NCBI GenBank assembly: GCA_951640165.1
Contig: OX621247.1
Location: forward strand, 34,880,001 to 34,944,000
Source of the DNA: Pseudoips prasinana
Lineage: Eukaryota; Arthropoda; Insecta; Lepidoptera; Nolidae
Direction: 5' to 3'
Length of the DNA: 64,000 nt
The position numbers were made by a program, and so were the translations under genes. A model generated the notes under the pieces. It ran no database searches, was not told where the DNA came from, and saw only the letters and a program-made list of their open reading frames with translations. Shown here piece after piece: positions 44,118 through 55,524 of this stretch (position 1 is the stretch's first letter; every line of letters starts with the position of its first letter).

Positions 44118-44935
44118 ATTTTTTTTTAACGTGGGGAAATCCTTTATGGATCGTCCCGCCGCTGGGGAAGCGACGGGGTATATCGGACTCCCAGCCAGAT
44201 GGTAGTGCTGGGTTTACCGACTAAAACCCCACGGTGTTCCTCAGCCACCTATAGTCCAGACCACGGGATTCGCTCGCGCATTCACCGCAGTCTGGACAGG
44301 CGCTGGCCCACTTTTCAGTGAGCCCCACTTCCGTTGGGGGCACCCTTGCCCCCCTCCTCAAGAGAGGCGCGCGCGGAACACGGCGCGCCATCGTCTCAGG
44401 CCTATTCTGGTCGGACGGAGTACTGCCCCAGGTCCACCACCCGCAGGCCACTCCTCATGGAGGCCAAAGATTGGCGATGTGCGCCCTCCGACGCCCGGTT
44501 CTCCTGGCGCGGCTTGGCAGGGAGGATGATGTCTCCCGTTCTCGCTCCGCCACCTCTTTTGCGATCATCATTCCTCGCAAAAGGTAGCGACGATATCCCA
44601 AGAACTCTCGCTTGCAACCATGAATTCGGTCACCGTTGCAAGCGAGATGTCAGCCGCACCCATTGCAGCACCGAGAACACGGCGCTGTATCTCCCAAGCT
44701 GGGCATTCCACCGATGTGTGAAGCGCCGTGTCAACGGGGCTACCACAATGGTGACAACCGGGCGTCTCTTCTCGGCCTATCCGATGCAGGTACTTCCCGA
44801 AGCATCCATGATCCGAGAGTACCTGCGTAAGCCGATAAGTGAGGGCGCCGTGCCTCCTCTCCAGCCATTCCTCCATGATGGGTCTTACCGCCACAATCGT
44901 GGCGTGCCCCATCTAATCTTATCTAACCTAACCTC
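44118..44935 (-). pseudogene. R1-like non-LTR retrotransposon, ORF2 C-terminus and 3' UTR
   Basis: The minus-strand frame 44912-44568 reads GALTYRLTQVLSDHGCFG, then CHHCGSPVDTALHTSVEC, a C-x2-C-x8-H-x4-C zinc knuckle, then CPAWEIQRRVLGAA. This knuckle after the RT is a hallmark of the R1 clade. The frame continues, with a shift, to about 44400; the 3' UTR (GGGGTTTTAGTCGGTAAACC) runs to an A-rich tail near 44118. The region is G+C-rich, unlike its surroundings, as R1 elements often are. RT and endonuclease are absent (5'-truncated), and it is not in rDNA here. Confidence 0.8.
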
Positions 44936-45179
44936 TTCTAACCTTATTCTCTTCTCATGTCGAATGTACTCTACTGTTACAAATCCCTTTTTATTACCTG
45001 TATGAAATGATTGCCCATTAATTGCATTTTTTTAATTTATTTAGGCGCGTGAGCTCTTTGTGGTTGGTAAAAATCATGGAACTCGTGTCATCGTCACGTC
45101 ACGCTTCCCATGAGCTATATTTATAACTATTATAACAATAGCTTTTACTTGTAGAAGTGAAAATTATTTTTTACACTTC

Positions 45180-45900
45180 TATTAATAATAATAAATCCAT
45201 TTATTTCAGGTAACTTACACCAATTAAAACAAAATAATAAATTGAATAAAATGTATAAATTAGAAATAATAATAATAAAGTCATACAATAAAACAAATAA
45301 TAATTAATGATAATAAAAAATTATACTAAAACTTTTTCTCCGGCATTCGTACAGCAATATGCCTGCCGCAACAATGGTCGGATAAAAGGGCAGTCGCGCC
45401 TTCGCGCAATCATGCTCAAAATGGTGTTGGAACTGGCAAGGCCTCGGCGCACTATAGACGCAGCGCGCTTGCGCATGGTGGCGTGAAAGCAGTCCATGTG
45501 CGCCTCTGCATACATTTCCGAGGCGCTGCAGTATCGGGGCAGCCCCATCACCGCCCTGAAAGCGTTATTACATTGGACGCGGATAGCGTTATAATTTCTA
45601 TTAGTGTAGTGAGCCACAGGCTGCACGTGTAGAGTGGCGTACAGTACGCTCTAAAGAGCGTCACTTTTACTTTAACAGAACATCGTGCAAACCTGCGGGC
45701 TAACATATTAGCTTTGACAGACAACGCCCTCCGCTCCCGTTCGATGTCAGCGTGATCCCCGAGGTCGACAGTGAGGACATGTCCCTAATATTTAAATTGT
45801 TTTACCCTCTGCAGAGGAACACCATTAAGTCGAACCGGTAGTATGTTTTTAGGACATTTGCACTGGCGGTTTCTAATCATGCATGACATGTTTTTATTTT
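45180..45900 (-). pseudogene. Non-LTR RT C-terminus and 3' UTR (family N2)
   Basis: On the minus strand, with frame changes: VKVTLFRAYCTPLYTCSLW, YTNRNYNAIRVQCNNAFRAV and AEAHMDCFHATMRKRAAS, ending CCTNAGEKVLV near 45321. The 3' UTR to about 45180 has CCTGAAATAAATGG. It matches 61190-61810 closely and 38030-38610 in part. This is the post-palm C-terminal domain of a non-LTR RT; clade not resolved. No palm motif, so it is a dead, truncated copy. Confidence 0.75.
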
Positions 45901-46600
45901 TTTATGCACAGTATATTGCCCAAATCTATCTATTTTACTTGCCTTATGGTTATAAGAAGGACTGACGGCAAAAATATAATTTTCCAAATTTGGAGTGATG
46001 TAGTATCAGTCTGAAGTACTCAAGTAAGTACTATAATTCAAAAACGCGATTCACTCCTATAAGGGTCTCATGGGAAACCTCTTCCAATGTCTATTGTTCT
46101 GCTAAATGGCTTTCATTCAGTATTGTGTACTTGTGGCTTTTCCCATTGTTGCTTGTATTGTACAAAGATGTAAGGAGTTTATTTTCGTTAATGAGTTCTC
46201 GAGATTAAGACGTGGTTGAAGTGATTTACTGAAGCATTTAAATGAATTAATGTTTATTACTTTTCCGTTAAATTTATTCTTCCTTTTACTTACCTTGTGG
46301 AGGACCAGTGCTAATCAAAACATAAGTTTGATATCGAGTTAAGTCTACAAGTGTAAGTTACTGCTGGTTTTGAAACAATTCCCGAAATATTTTACAAAAA
46401 GGCGTTCGCAGGCAGTTTCTTTCATCAGATCTGATTAATTAAAGTTAGTTACGGCTCGGCACGTGGTTTAAGGAATAAATCTAATTTGGTGGTCACATAT
46501 ATATACTGATAGCAGTGTGAAATTAGTTTAATTTCAGAGCTTCTACGTGCTTCAGAATGTGTTGTAGTTAATCATATATATATATATATATATAAATATA
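45901..46600. other. No gene; weak SINE debris
   Basis: A short 5S-SINE-like piece (46490-46570, CAGAGCTTCTACGTGCTTC) and a TA run at 46575-46594. Confidence 0.35.
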
Positions 46601-46674
46601 ATTATAAATAAATCAAATGTATGGATGTCCAGATGTTTGTTAATCTGACGCGCAAAAACAACTTTCATTTATTT

Positions 46675-46877
46675 TTAAAAAGACAACGCCCGCATTAGGT
46701 AATATAATCTCTGTGTCGCGGTGTACTTTACAATCATATAATAGACGGTCAAAAATGACATCCAGACTCAGAACAACTATTTATGGGTCACACAAATAGT
46801 TGTCCGGTCCGGGACTCGAACACACGAAACGAAGTGGCGAGGCACACTGTCTTAGCTGCTGCGCCACACGTGCAGTC
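46675..46877 (-). mobile_element. tRNA-headed SINE, family D, inserted in a Helitron relic
   Basis: Minus-strand copy with head TGGCGCAGCAGCTAAGACAG near 46870 and end GCGGGCGTTGTCTTTTTAAA near 46676. Both sides carry Helitron-like ATGTTTGTTAATCT. Confidence 0.82.
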
Positions 46878-46904
46878 AAATAAATCAAATGTTTCGATGT
46901 TTGG

Positions 46905-47055
46905 AGGTACAGATGTTTGTTAATCTTTCACGTAAAAACTACTGAACGGATTGTGATGAAACTTTAAAGTATTAGGTAGGTACTTTAAAGTTTCATCAAA
47001 TATATCATAAATATTTAAAGTTTGACGTGAATGAAACCGCGGGGCACAGCTGGTG
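46905..47055 (+). mobile_element. Lep1-like Helitron, 3' portion
   Basis: CACGTAAAAACTACTGAACG through an inverted stretch (TTTAAAGTATTAGGTAGGTACTTTAAA, split) to CGCGGGGCACAGCTGGT; the 5' end is lost. Confidence 0.6.
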
Positions 47056-47057
47056 TA

Positions 47058-47110
47058 AAATAAATAAATAATAATAAACGGGCTTATAAATAGTCAGAGC
47101 ATTTTCTAAT
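47058..47110 (-). repeat. Family NLR-3U, tiny 3'-end piece
   Basis: GGGCTTATAAATAGTCAGAGC resembles the terminal CGCTTGTAAATAGTCAGAAC. Confidence 0.5.
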
Positions 47111-47587
47111 AATATACCTAGTAAATTAATGATTACGAATCGCAAATCTAAACACCGAACAAGTGATATCTATATATACCAATTCTAGATACATGTAGCC
47201 ATTTTGATCTGCGGTTTGTTATCTCGTCTCTGATGGTCTGATTGAATATCGGTGAGTTCATATCATAGATACAAATTTTAAATATAAGCAGCAAATAAAA
47301 TACCTACATTCAAAATGAATAACGGCATTTTGTGAATATTAATCACCACAAGTGACCACTCTTGTAATACACTATTATTAAGATATTAATCCCTTTTGCA
47401 GCGTAACACCCACAAGTTTTATACTCATTCATCATTCCTAGCAACACTTTGAAATTTTAAGATAAATAGTACAGCACTACTGGGTACCGCCTGGCCTGTT
47501 AAGACTAGCATCTGGTTACAGCAGAGAAGTTTTCTTCGAGATAACTTCAGCGGTGTTTACGTTGAATTGAAGAGACTAGTATAATAA

Positions 47588-47690
47588 TAATAATAATGTC
47601 TTGGGATATTATTTACACACGGCCATCTGATCCCAAACTAAGCAGAGCTTGTACTATGGAAACCAGATTACTGATATACTACATATTTAT
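47588..47690 (-). mobile_element. SINE family B tail, head-truncated
   Basis: TAATAATAATAATGTCTTGG, then GATCCCAAACTAAGCAGAGC and GGAAACCAGATTACTGATAT, the reverse complement of the tail at 37380-37460. Confidence 0.65.
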
Positions 47691-48078
47691 TTATTTATTC
47701 AGTAACAATTTTCATTGTGTATGAATTTTACAATACAATTCCTTAAATAAAAGCAGAATTTAAAAATCTAACCAAAACAATAAGAATAATAATTGGGAGA
47801 CAAAATAATCAAGTGACATAACATAATTAAAATTTAACGTTTAACATAAATAAAAAAAATAAAAAAAGTAATACATAAATCAAAACACATTTTTTAAAAA
47901 AATAATAAAAACATGAAACAGCTATATCGTCAATTATACAACACAAAAAAGCAACCGTAGTCAATACTCAATTAAGAAATCTCACAATTTACAAACTCAG
48001 ACACACTATAAAAACTTTTTCCGAAAAGGTAAGCCTTCAGTTTTTTTATAAATAAGCTAGTATTATAAATTAATAAGC
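47691..48078. other. AT-rich, no recognisable feature
   Basis: No coding similarity; it lies just upstream of the truncated retrotransposon. Confidence 0.4.
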
Positions 48079-49036
48079 TAAATCTTTATATATAAGAGAT
48101 AAAATTAAAAAATCTGATAATAAAATAAAATCAGCTTGGCAAATAATTAATACTGAAACTGGTAAAAGTAGATCAAGAGATCAAACATTAGTATTGAATA
48201 TTGGTGATGAACTGGTTTCAGACAAGCTTACCATTGCCAATTTTTTAGCTGCTTTTTTTGCAAATATACCCGTGGATATTACTAAGTGTCTCGCATCATC
48301 ACCAGATGTGGCTGAACTCTTTTTAAATCAAAGCGTAAAACAAACTGTACCTAACTTTAGTTTTAAATCCGTAACAAGTGATGATATTATAAAAGCTTTT
48401 AAGAGTATTAAAAGGAAAGGCACAGAAGATTTGTGGGGACTGTCTGTTAAAGCAATTGAATCAATCATACTAAACATTGCTACAATCCTTGCAGCCATCT
48501 TCAATGGCTGTATAAGTGATGGTGTCTTTCCCGATTTAATGAAAATAAGTAAGATAATACCCATTTTCAAGGCAGGTTGTTCAAAAAATGCCACGAATTA
48601 TAGGCCTATCTCAATACTACCAGCTTTAAGTAAAATATTTGAAAAGCTGATGCTCAGCCAAATGTTGTCACACTTTAACGTGAATGAGATATTGCATAAC
48701 AAGCAGTTCGGGTTTACAAGGGGCCGCTCTACTCAGGATGCAGGTTGCACATTAATTAGGTCAATATTGGAGGCTTGGGAGGGATCACAGGATGCGCTGG
48801 GAGTTTTCTGTGATCTCTCTAAGGCTTTCGATTGCGTTGATCATCGTACGCTCGTTGTTAAACTGAAGTACTATGGAATATCTGGCACATCTCTTGATCT
48901 TGTGATGTCCTATTTATCGGGGCGACAACAGATGGTTTCGATAGGCGGTGCCACTTCGGCACGTCATCCTGTGAAAATGGGGGTGCCCCAAGGATCTATA
49001 TTGGGCCCATTTTTATTGATCTCCCTTATCTGGTAG
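48079..49036 (+). pseudogene. Non-LTR reverse transcriptase, N-terminal half (best-preserved copy)
   Basis: The open frame from about 48079 (AKSLYIRDKIKKSDNK...AWQIINTETG, connector between endonuclease and RT) runs to a TAG at 49036. RT motifs in order: KIIPIFKAG and NYRPISILPALSKIFEKL (block 1, 48545-48645), KQFGFTRGRSTQDA (48700), motif A VFCDLSKAFDCVDH (48800-48845) and motif B GVPQGSILGPF (48980-49010). After GPF the frame breaks: compared with the family pattern (LFLIYINDLP) about ten bases are missing, and the rest continues in the next frame (49037-49938). Endonuclease and ORF1 are absent, so this is a 5'-truncated copy. Otherwise it is well conserved, implying a fairly recent insertion. 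Known role: element RNA copying at the target site. CR1/Jockey group; exact clade unresolved. Confidence 0.9.
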
Positions 49037-49938
49037 AGAAAGTATCAGACATAGTTTTGTTCGCTGATGATACTTCGCTCATATTTAAAGTAAATAGAAA
49101 GGATAAAGATCTTATTGAGCATAATAAAACACTCAGCTTTATATCAGAATGGTTTTCGGCAAATAATCTCTTGTTAAATGCAGGGAAAACTAAATGCATC
49201 AGGTTCTCATTGCCGAATGTGACTCAAATTGTACCAACAGTTGCACTTAATGCGAAAATATTAGATCTAGTCCCATCGACCGTATTTTTAGGATTGACAC
49301 TTGATTCAAAATTGCAATGGGGTCCTCAGATTGAAAAGTTAGCAGGTAAATTAAGTTCGGCTTCCTATGCTGTCTGGAAAATAAGGCAATTGTCAGATGA
49401 ACAAACTGCTAGATTAGTGTATTTCGCGTACTTTCATAGCATTATGTCGTATGGCATTCTGCTGTGGGGTTCGGCGGCTGACATAGGTACTATTTTTGTA
49501 TTGCAGAAAAGAGCAGTCAGAGCCATTTATGGCTTAGGCAGTCGCGATTCTTTGCGAAATTTGTTTAAAGAAATAAATATACTTACTGTGCCATCGGAAT
49601 ATATATATCAGAATATAATGTTTGTTAGAAAAAATATTCATAATTATAAAAAGAAAAGTGAACTGCATAATATAAATACTAGGAATAAAAACAAACTAGC
49701 CATGCCAGGCTTTAGAGTAAGCAAAACTAATAAATCATTTTTAGGAAATTGTATTAGGTTTTATAACAAGCTTCCTACTCAAATTACTGATCTGCCTGAC
49801 ACAAGTTTTAAAACACATATTAAACGTATACTTATGGCTAGGGGTTATTTAACCACTAAAGAGTACATCGATGACAAAGACGTCTGGCTCTCACTTCCTA
49901 CCTGCACATTGCTCGCTGGAGATCTTGTAGCCATATAG
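49037..49938 (+). pseudogene. Non-LTR reverse transcriptase, C-terminal half
   Basis: Continuation in another frame: DLPYLVEKVSDIVLFADDTS (motif C FADD, 49055-49075), LLLNAGKTKCIRFS, VFLGLTLDSKLQWG (motif E), YGILLWGSA, KRAVRAIYGL, then NCIRFYNKLP and a stop at 49936-49938 after AGDLVAI. The aspartates of FADD and of motif A in the other half would form the catalytic site if joined. About 294 residues remain open, so the deletion at about 49015-49025 is the only disabling change seen between 48079 and 49938. The 3' UTR follows directly. Confidence 0.9.
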
Positions 49939-50645
49939 ACATGACTGATCTGCTGTGTTACGTGAACTATCTGTAAATGATTGCTATCATATACTTAATT
50001 TAAAATTATTGACTCACTCAAAATGAATAATGTTATCGTTTCGAAGTTTTTCTTTTGTAAACCTAAATATAATCTAAAATAATAAGCATTCAGACAACCG
50101 ATCGAGCATATATTGTGTTTGCCTACTAAATAATTACTCTAAATGGACCAAATCCCGTGTTCATGCCCGCTTGAGTATGTTTCGCCGGACCGTCTCAACT
50201 GGGTCGTGTTGAAACCGGTAGTAGATGAACCCACTGAGTTTGTTTCGCTGGGTCTTCTCAGTTGGGGCGCATTGGATCCGGTGGTAGCATTAAAGCGCGA
50301 CCGTCGTTATTAACACAAGGTCCGTCATAATAATAATACCTTTAATATAGACAGAACCATTGACAATATGTAGTAAAAATATTAGACTTAAACTAGATAA
50401 TTAAACATAATCTCTTGACAATAACTTGATACGAGCTAGCTAAATATCATTTCTGTAATAAAATAAATTTTATAAATGTTTTCATACAAGATGTACCTAA
50501 ATATCTATGTTACTAGAAATAATATCTAATGTATACAACTATATTACTACAAACATGTTCTGACTATTTACAAGCGCTTTTTTAAAGTCTACGTGAATAA
50601 AAACCTTTTTTATTTATTTTATTTATTTATTGATTTTAAATGCAT
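49939..50645 (+). mobile_element. 3' UTR of the 48-50 kb element (reference copy of NLR-3U)
   Basis: About 700 bp with TTGAGTATGTTTCGCCGGAC, CTGAGTTTGTTTCGCTGGGT and GAAACCGGTAGTAGATG, ending AAGTCTACGTGAATAAAAAC and TTTATT repeats. Related tails: 2745-3310, 14099-14173, 29362-29773, 30600-31279, 36795-37095, 47058-47110 and 51112-51314. Confidence 0.88.
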
Positions 50646-50685
50646 TGGTAACTTATTAAATAATTCTAATATATTACTTTTCTTT

Positions 50686-50832
50686 TGTAAATACACACTT
50701 ATATAGATAATTACACCCAGACTCAGGATAAACAGACATGTTCATGCACACAAATGTCTATCCTGGGTTGGAATCGAACCCACGACCTCCAGCGTGAAAA
50801 GCAAGCATTTGCCAACCACGCCAACAGGCCCA
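50686..50832 (-). mobile_element. tRNA-headed SINE, family B (head and body)
   Basis: On the minus strand: GGGCCTGTTGGCGTGGTTGG, TTCACGCTGGAGG and B box GGGTTCGATTCC; tail missing. Confidence 0.78.
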
Positions 50833-51111
50833 TCAGCAGAAGCGGAAGCAGATTTTTGACCCACAGGATAAAAAATAGGATAAAAAATAAAAGGATCAAA
50901 GCTACTTAACACACCGGGTTCTATGCCGTTTTGCTAATTTGATATGCATGCTGTGTTAGCCTATAAGTGATTATTGCACGAAAAACAGTAACAATTAGCT
51001 TGTAACTCTGGCTTATAATGTGTAAATAATTGTAAGTTGGTTAACCTATTAAAATAAATAAATAAAAAATATGCCGTCACTACACAGCATATATAGATAC
51101 ACTGTAATAAA

Positions 51112-51314
51112 ATGAAATAAAAAAGGTTTTTATTCACGTAGACTTTAAAAAAGCGCTTGTAAATAGTCAGAACATGTTTGTAGTAATATAGTTGTAAACA
51201 TTATTATTTCTAGTAACATAGATATTTAGGTACACATTGTATGAAAACATTTATAAAATTTATTTTATTATAGCATTGATATTTAGCTAGCTCGTATCAA
51301 GTAATTATCAAGAC
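51112..51314 (-). mobile_element. Family NLR-3U, 3' end only
   Basis: AAAAAGGTTTTTATTCACGT and AATAGTCAGAACATGTTTGT through GCTAGCTCGTATCAAGTAA; 5'-truncated. Confidence 0.78.
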
Positions 51315-51925
51315 TGTATAGATATATCACTAAACTATAAATTTAAGCTCTAAAAATTTTTTGTGCGTGATATATATAGGCTAAACTTATCACGTAGACA
51401 AATTTCGACGGACTCGATATTATCGCTGATTCTTTACATTAACTTATAAAGACGGATTTTCTATACAACTAATTATGGAAGCTTGGTCGGAATCGAATAA
51501 AACCTGAAGCGCAAAGAACACTTTATCGTTTAATATACTGTTGACCTTTTTAATATGACGGTTACAGTTAGCCTATGAGGCTTTCACTGCAATAGAAAAT
51601 GATTATAGTTTACAATCACATATCAATCAAGCGTATTAGTAGCTTTAATGAGAAACTTTTGTGTTTATTACAATAATTTGTGCTCTTGACCAAATTTCGG
51701 TTATAGTGCTGGACTGTGTGCGCAAACACAGTTTTACTAGTCCAAAACCTCAACTTAATGCCCTCGTAGACACGAACATCTACCTCCTTCACGCCAGAAA
51801 ATCTCGATTACACTCTTTGGGCTGATCCGTGTTTTCAACCGAAAATCAGACAGTAGTATAATAGTTACCACCTCATTTCAATCCTTGTACTTTCGTTAGA
51901 CTCTTGGCAGAGCGGTAGTGGTCAC
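51315..51925. other. No gene; weak SINE E debris
   Basis: 51700-51735 (GTGTGCGCAAACACAG) resembles SINE E. Otherwise nothing recognised. Confidence 0.35.
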
Positions 51926-51929
51926 ATCG

Positions 51930-52446
51930 AGGCATCTACAGTCAGTGGTAAAGGTGGACACAGGTTTCAATCTCCCGCACGATCTCCCGCCATCTCTCTC
52001 TGTTGGCATACTGTCTGGCGCAATCATCAGTAGTCATCAGTGGTGCAGTATCTACGCAGCTTGCTACTACTACCTACTGCGGATTTCACTTGGTTAGTCT
52101 AACGGATAGGTGAACTGCCACGCGATCTGGTTCCCTCCACTTTTCTTTGTACAACCAGTCGTTCTATGGAGTCGTTATCCCGTCTAAAGACATATACAAA
52201 GTACTGCAGTATATATACTATATGCTGCGTTATGCCGAGCCCTTCAACAATGGATTTGTAAAAGCGGAACTCCGTCCAAGAAATCCCGAGCATCTTCCTC
52301 CAGCACCACATCTCCAGAGCATCTATCTTCCCCTTTTCCAACTCGCACACTGTCAATGTCTCTGCCGTGTAAAGCAAAATGGGGAATACAAATATACGCA
52401 CGAGTCTATATATCCTACTAAATATGGTCAACGCGAAAGTTTCTAA
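51930..52446 (-). pseudogene. RTE-like reverse transcriptase C-terminal region
   Basis: The minus-strand frame 52431-52099 reads FVFPILLYTAETLTVCELEK, then DALEMWCWRKMLGISWTEFR and QRKVEGTRSRGSSPIR. The AxExW.WRRMLxIxWTxxxTN motif is the signature of the region after the RTE/BovB RT palm. The 3' part (to about 51930) is broken. No palm motifs, so it is a 5'-truncated dead copy. Confidence 0.85.
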
Positions 52447-52810
52447 GTATGGATGGATGGATGGATGGAGGTTTTGTTACTCTTTCACGTAAAAACTACT
52501 GAATGGATTTTAATGACACTTTACATAAACACAGCTTATACATCAAAAAACACATAGGCTACAATTTATATTGTCCAATCTACCATCTTCGAGCTATTCC
52601 GGCATGCACTGCTTAAACCGCTAGAGGTACACTTCTTATCTTCTTTGTGAGTATACATAGATGTATGAATGTATGTTTGTTACACTTTTACGCCAAAATT
52701 ACTGAACGAATTTTGATGAAAATTTGTAGTAATATAGCTTTTAATATATAAGCTATATTACTACAGTGTTTCATCAATATTATAAAGTTAAACGCAAGTG
52801 AAACCGCGAT
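52411..52810 (+). mobile_element. Decayed, composite Lep1-like Helitrons
   Basis: TCCTACTAAATATGGTCAACGCGAAAGTTTCTAAG (two shorter blocks) and CACGTAAAAACTACTGAATG; a second internal 5'-like portion near 52650 (TGTATGTTTGTTACAC); end GTGAAACCGCGATGCA. A GGATG repeat sits at 52451-52469. Confidence 0.5.
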
Positions 52811-52825
52811 GCATTGTTCAGAATC

Positions 52826-53138
52826 ATAATCAAAACTGTAGGAAAGTCAAAACTGTACATTGAATATTTTTAAAAAACGATACGTGGGTCATGATCTACA
52901 ATCGATATCGAAGCCAAAAATATAGAGTTTAGAATTTTTGTCTGTGTGTCTGTTTGTCTGTATGTATGTCAGGGCTAAACTCAAAAAATACTGCATGTAT
53001 TTACTTCAAATTTTGCATGAATATTACTTAGAGGTCGGGTCAACATATAGGCTACATATTATCACGCTATCACCTACGGTGGAGGAGCTGTGATAATTTA
53101 TAAAATTTAACGCGGGTAAAACCGCGGGGCACAGCTAT
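52826..53138 (+). mobile_element. Helitron family H2
   Basis: GTAGGAAAGTCAAAACTGTA, CTCAAAAAATACTGCATG, then GCGGGTAAAACCGCGGGGCA and GCTAT in place of CTAG at the 3' terminus. Confidence 0.72.
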
Positions 53139-53139
53139 A

Positions 53140-53710
53140 AGAACTAAAACTAATGAATTATGAACGCACGATATGCCTGATTAAAAGTTAACCTCAGTAT
53201 CTGCGGCTGAAAACACTATTGTGGTAAAGAAAAATATAGTAGTAACAACACCTCCGTTACACTCGGAAAATCCAATATTAGCTTCGATACAGTTTGAAAT
53301 TCTTCACCGCGAACTTTACTTATACTCCTGCTATTGTACTCAACAAAAGCGTGCACTTACGAAGTTAAAAACTACTCTATTGTGTCGAAATATCTTAAAC
53401 GGCTCCTTCCGAACGGATGCGCGGCTTGATTGTGGCCGTCAGGGTTGCCACAGCTAAAATACCCCGAAGTTGGGATTTTTGGGAACTAACTGCCTTTAGT
53501 AAACTGATAAATGAGGCCATAAAAGTCTAGCTTTAAATTATTGGAACCGCAAAGTTGGAAAGTTAGGAAACGGATGTATGCTCCTATATGTCAGCAACGT
53601 ACGTCTATAATATGAAAAGATAAGGCTAGGGCTACAACACTGGAACAAATATGCCATAATATTTTTAACATTTGTCATCTATATAGAAGATCCGCTCTTG
53701 CCAATCTAAT
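53140..53710. other. No recognisable gene
   Basis: A 78-codon open frame (53221-53457) has no recognised motif and is likely chance. Confidence 0.35.
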
Positions 53711-53758
53711 CCTTATGTCGCTGTGCTACTTTACAAACACATAATAGACGGACACAAA

Positions 53759-53943
53759 TCACACTAATATTATAAATGCGAAAGTTTGTGACTGTGTGAG
53801 TGTGTATGTTTGTTACTTCTTCACGTCTAAATGGCTGGAGCGAATTTAATAAAACTTGGTATGCAGTTAACTGACACTCTGGATTAACACAAAGGCTATA
53901 AATTATAAAGTTTAACGCGGGTAAAACCGTGGGGCACAGCTGG
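53759..53943 (+). mobile_element. Helitron (Lep1-like)
   Basis: A|TCACACTAATATTATAAATG ... GGGGCACAGCTGG|T, hairpin GCGGGTAAAACCGT near the end; inserted in a SINE D fragment (53712-53758). Confidence 0.83.
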
Positions 53944-53949
53944 TTACAT

Positions 53950-54205
53950 ATAAAAAAATCTTGGGACAAATAATACACTGCCATCTGATCCCAAACTAGG
54001 CAGAGCCTGTACATAATGGCATATGGCAACAAGCTGATAAACTTTCTTATATATTTGTAAATACCTCTACATTCATATTATAGATAAATTACACCCAGAC
54101 ACATAACAAAATTGTGATCATCACACAAAGATTTGTTTTGGGGGATCGTACCCTCGACCTGGCTTAGCAATCTGGGTCACTAACTACGAAACCATTAGAC
54201 TATAA
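53950..54205 (-). mobile_element. SINE family C, full length, diverged
   Basis: On the minus strand a head ending in GAGGGTACGATCC-type B box, body GTCTGGGTGTAATTTATC, tail GGCTCTGCCTAGTTTGGG. Confidence 0.72.
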
Positions 54206-54730
54206 AACCGAAAAACGTCTAGTACGTTAACATGAAATAATCACCAAAAATAAAATTAACTCCCAATTATATTAACATAGAATAATAATATTAACATAGA
54301 AGCATAACGATCTGCTACCCGTTGTTCAGTTCCAAATTAAGCTCCTTAAGTTACGTACACTACACGTACATGTAGTGAGAACAGAACTAAGTTCCATTTA
54401 TTGGCATTGTTTTGTATGGCATGATTTGAACATGTGTATAGAAGAAAATTATAGTGCATTGAACTGTTTTATCTTAGCTAATTCTACAACAGTTATCCCT
54501 AATAAGTACATTTTCGTCTAGTAGAACAAAAGATATTCCCATATTAAACCGAAATTATGGTGACCCTGCTCGAACATTGTAAGAGATAACTTCATTTTCG
54601 AGATTATACGCGAAGAAAACTGTTCTGAGGATAAAACGATATGTCAATCTGATGAGGTTAATATTACGAATAAATCGATGTTCACACCGAAATCTTAACT
54701 ATTATACATAATGAGATATCAGCGTTCAAA
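54206..54730. other. No recognisable feature
   Basis: AT-rich; nothing named. Confidence 0.35.
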
Positions 54731-54740
54731 GTAACGTTAC

Positions 54741-55070
54741 GATTGCGCGGCCACGTAACATTTGTTTTGCCTCGATTTCGTTACTTTAAATAAACTTTGG
54801 TGGCATTAAATGCTTTCGGTACTTTGGAAATATCAAGACCTTTCTTCTGGTAACAGTTTTACTGCATGAAATCTTAAGTTTTAAAGAAATAATCGCGATT
54901 AAAGAAACATCCAGTGCACGATTGCGCGGCCATAACTTCCAAGGAGAATATTTCTTATAATAATTTTTTCGACAATTGTTGACAAATGAAATGTTTCTCT
55001 ATCCCAATTAGTTGCTGAGATCTCCATGGCCGCGCAATCCTCCACGTTACGTTCGCGCGGCCAACTTAAA
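54741..55070. repeat. Cluster of GATTGCGCGGCCA repeats, inverted pair inside
   Basis: GATTGCGCGGCCAT (54920-54933) and its exact complement ATGGCCGCGCAATC (55026-55039) bound 120 bp. Related copies GATTGCGCGGCCAC (54741-54754) and GTTCGCGCGGCCA (55051-55063) lie outside. Possibly a small TIR element nested in another of its kind. Confidence 0.6.
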
Positions 55071-55085
55071 ACCCCTGTAACTTCT

Positions 55086-55460
55086 TTATTTCTGCTTTGA
55101 CCAAGTTTTGGTTTGTTCCTTTCGATTTTGACTAATTTTGACAAAAAATATAGTGAGATCTTTTTCTGTTTGGATAACGTGGCGGAGCAATCGTGAAGCA
55201 CACCACAATTGGGCTTTAATTTTTGTTTTAAATTTGTTGATTGACAGTTTTTTGATGTCATTGGGAAGTTTGTTGTAGAAGCGTATACACCGCTCCTTAA
55301 AAGAGTTACATATTAAGTTGCTACTTGAAAATTCCTTTAAGATCAACCCTAAATCTCGAGTTGGCCAATCGTTTCCGCGTTGAGTCTTTGTTCGTTCCTT
55401 TCAGTTGAAGGAACCTTTGTCTATCTTCTGGACGTGACACAGTCACCCTTGGCTCAGATG
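55086..55460 (-). pseudogene. Non-LTR RT extreme C-terminus
   Basis: Minus-strand frame 55346-55086: SFKERCIRFYNKLPNDIKKL, then NKFKTKIKAQLW. The xCIRFYNKLP motif matches NCIRFYNKLP in the 48-50 kb element near 49750. 5'-truncated; the adjacent 54741-55070 cluster follows. Confidence 0.7.
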
Positions 55461-55524
55461 GAACGGTGATACCGTAATTGATTAATCATTAGATATTATT
55501 TTATATTTTATAACTAGTTTAAAG

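Noticed and set aside
44318..45005. Long plus-strand frames over 44318-45005
   Set aside because: The minus strand encodes the R1 zinc-knuckle region; these are antisense readings of G+C-rich coding sequence.
53221..53457. 78-codon frame as a possible small gene
   Set aside because: No motif, no repeat-family relation and no supporting context; consistent with chance.
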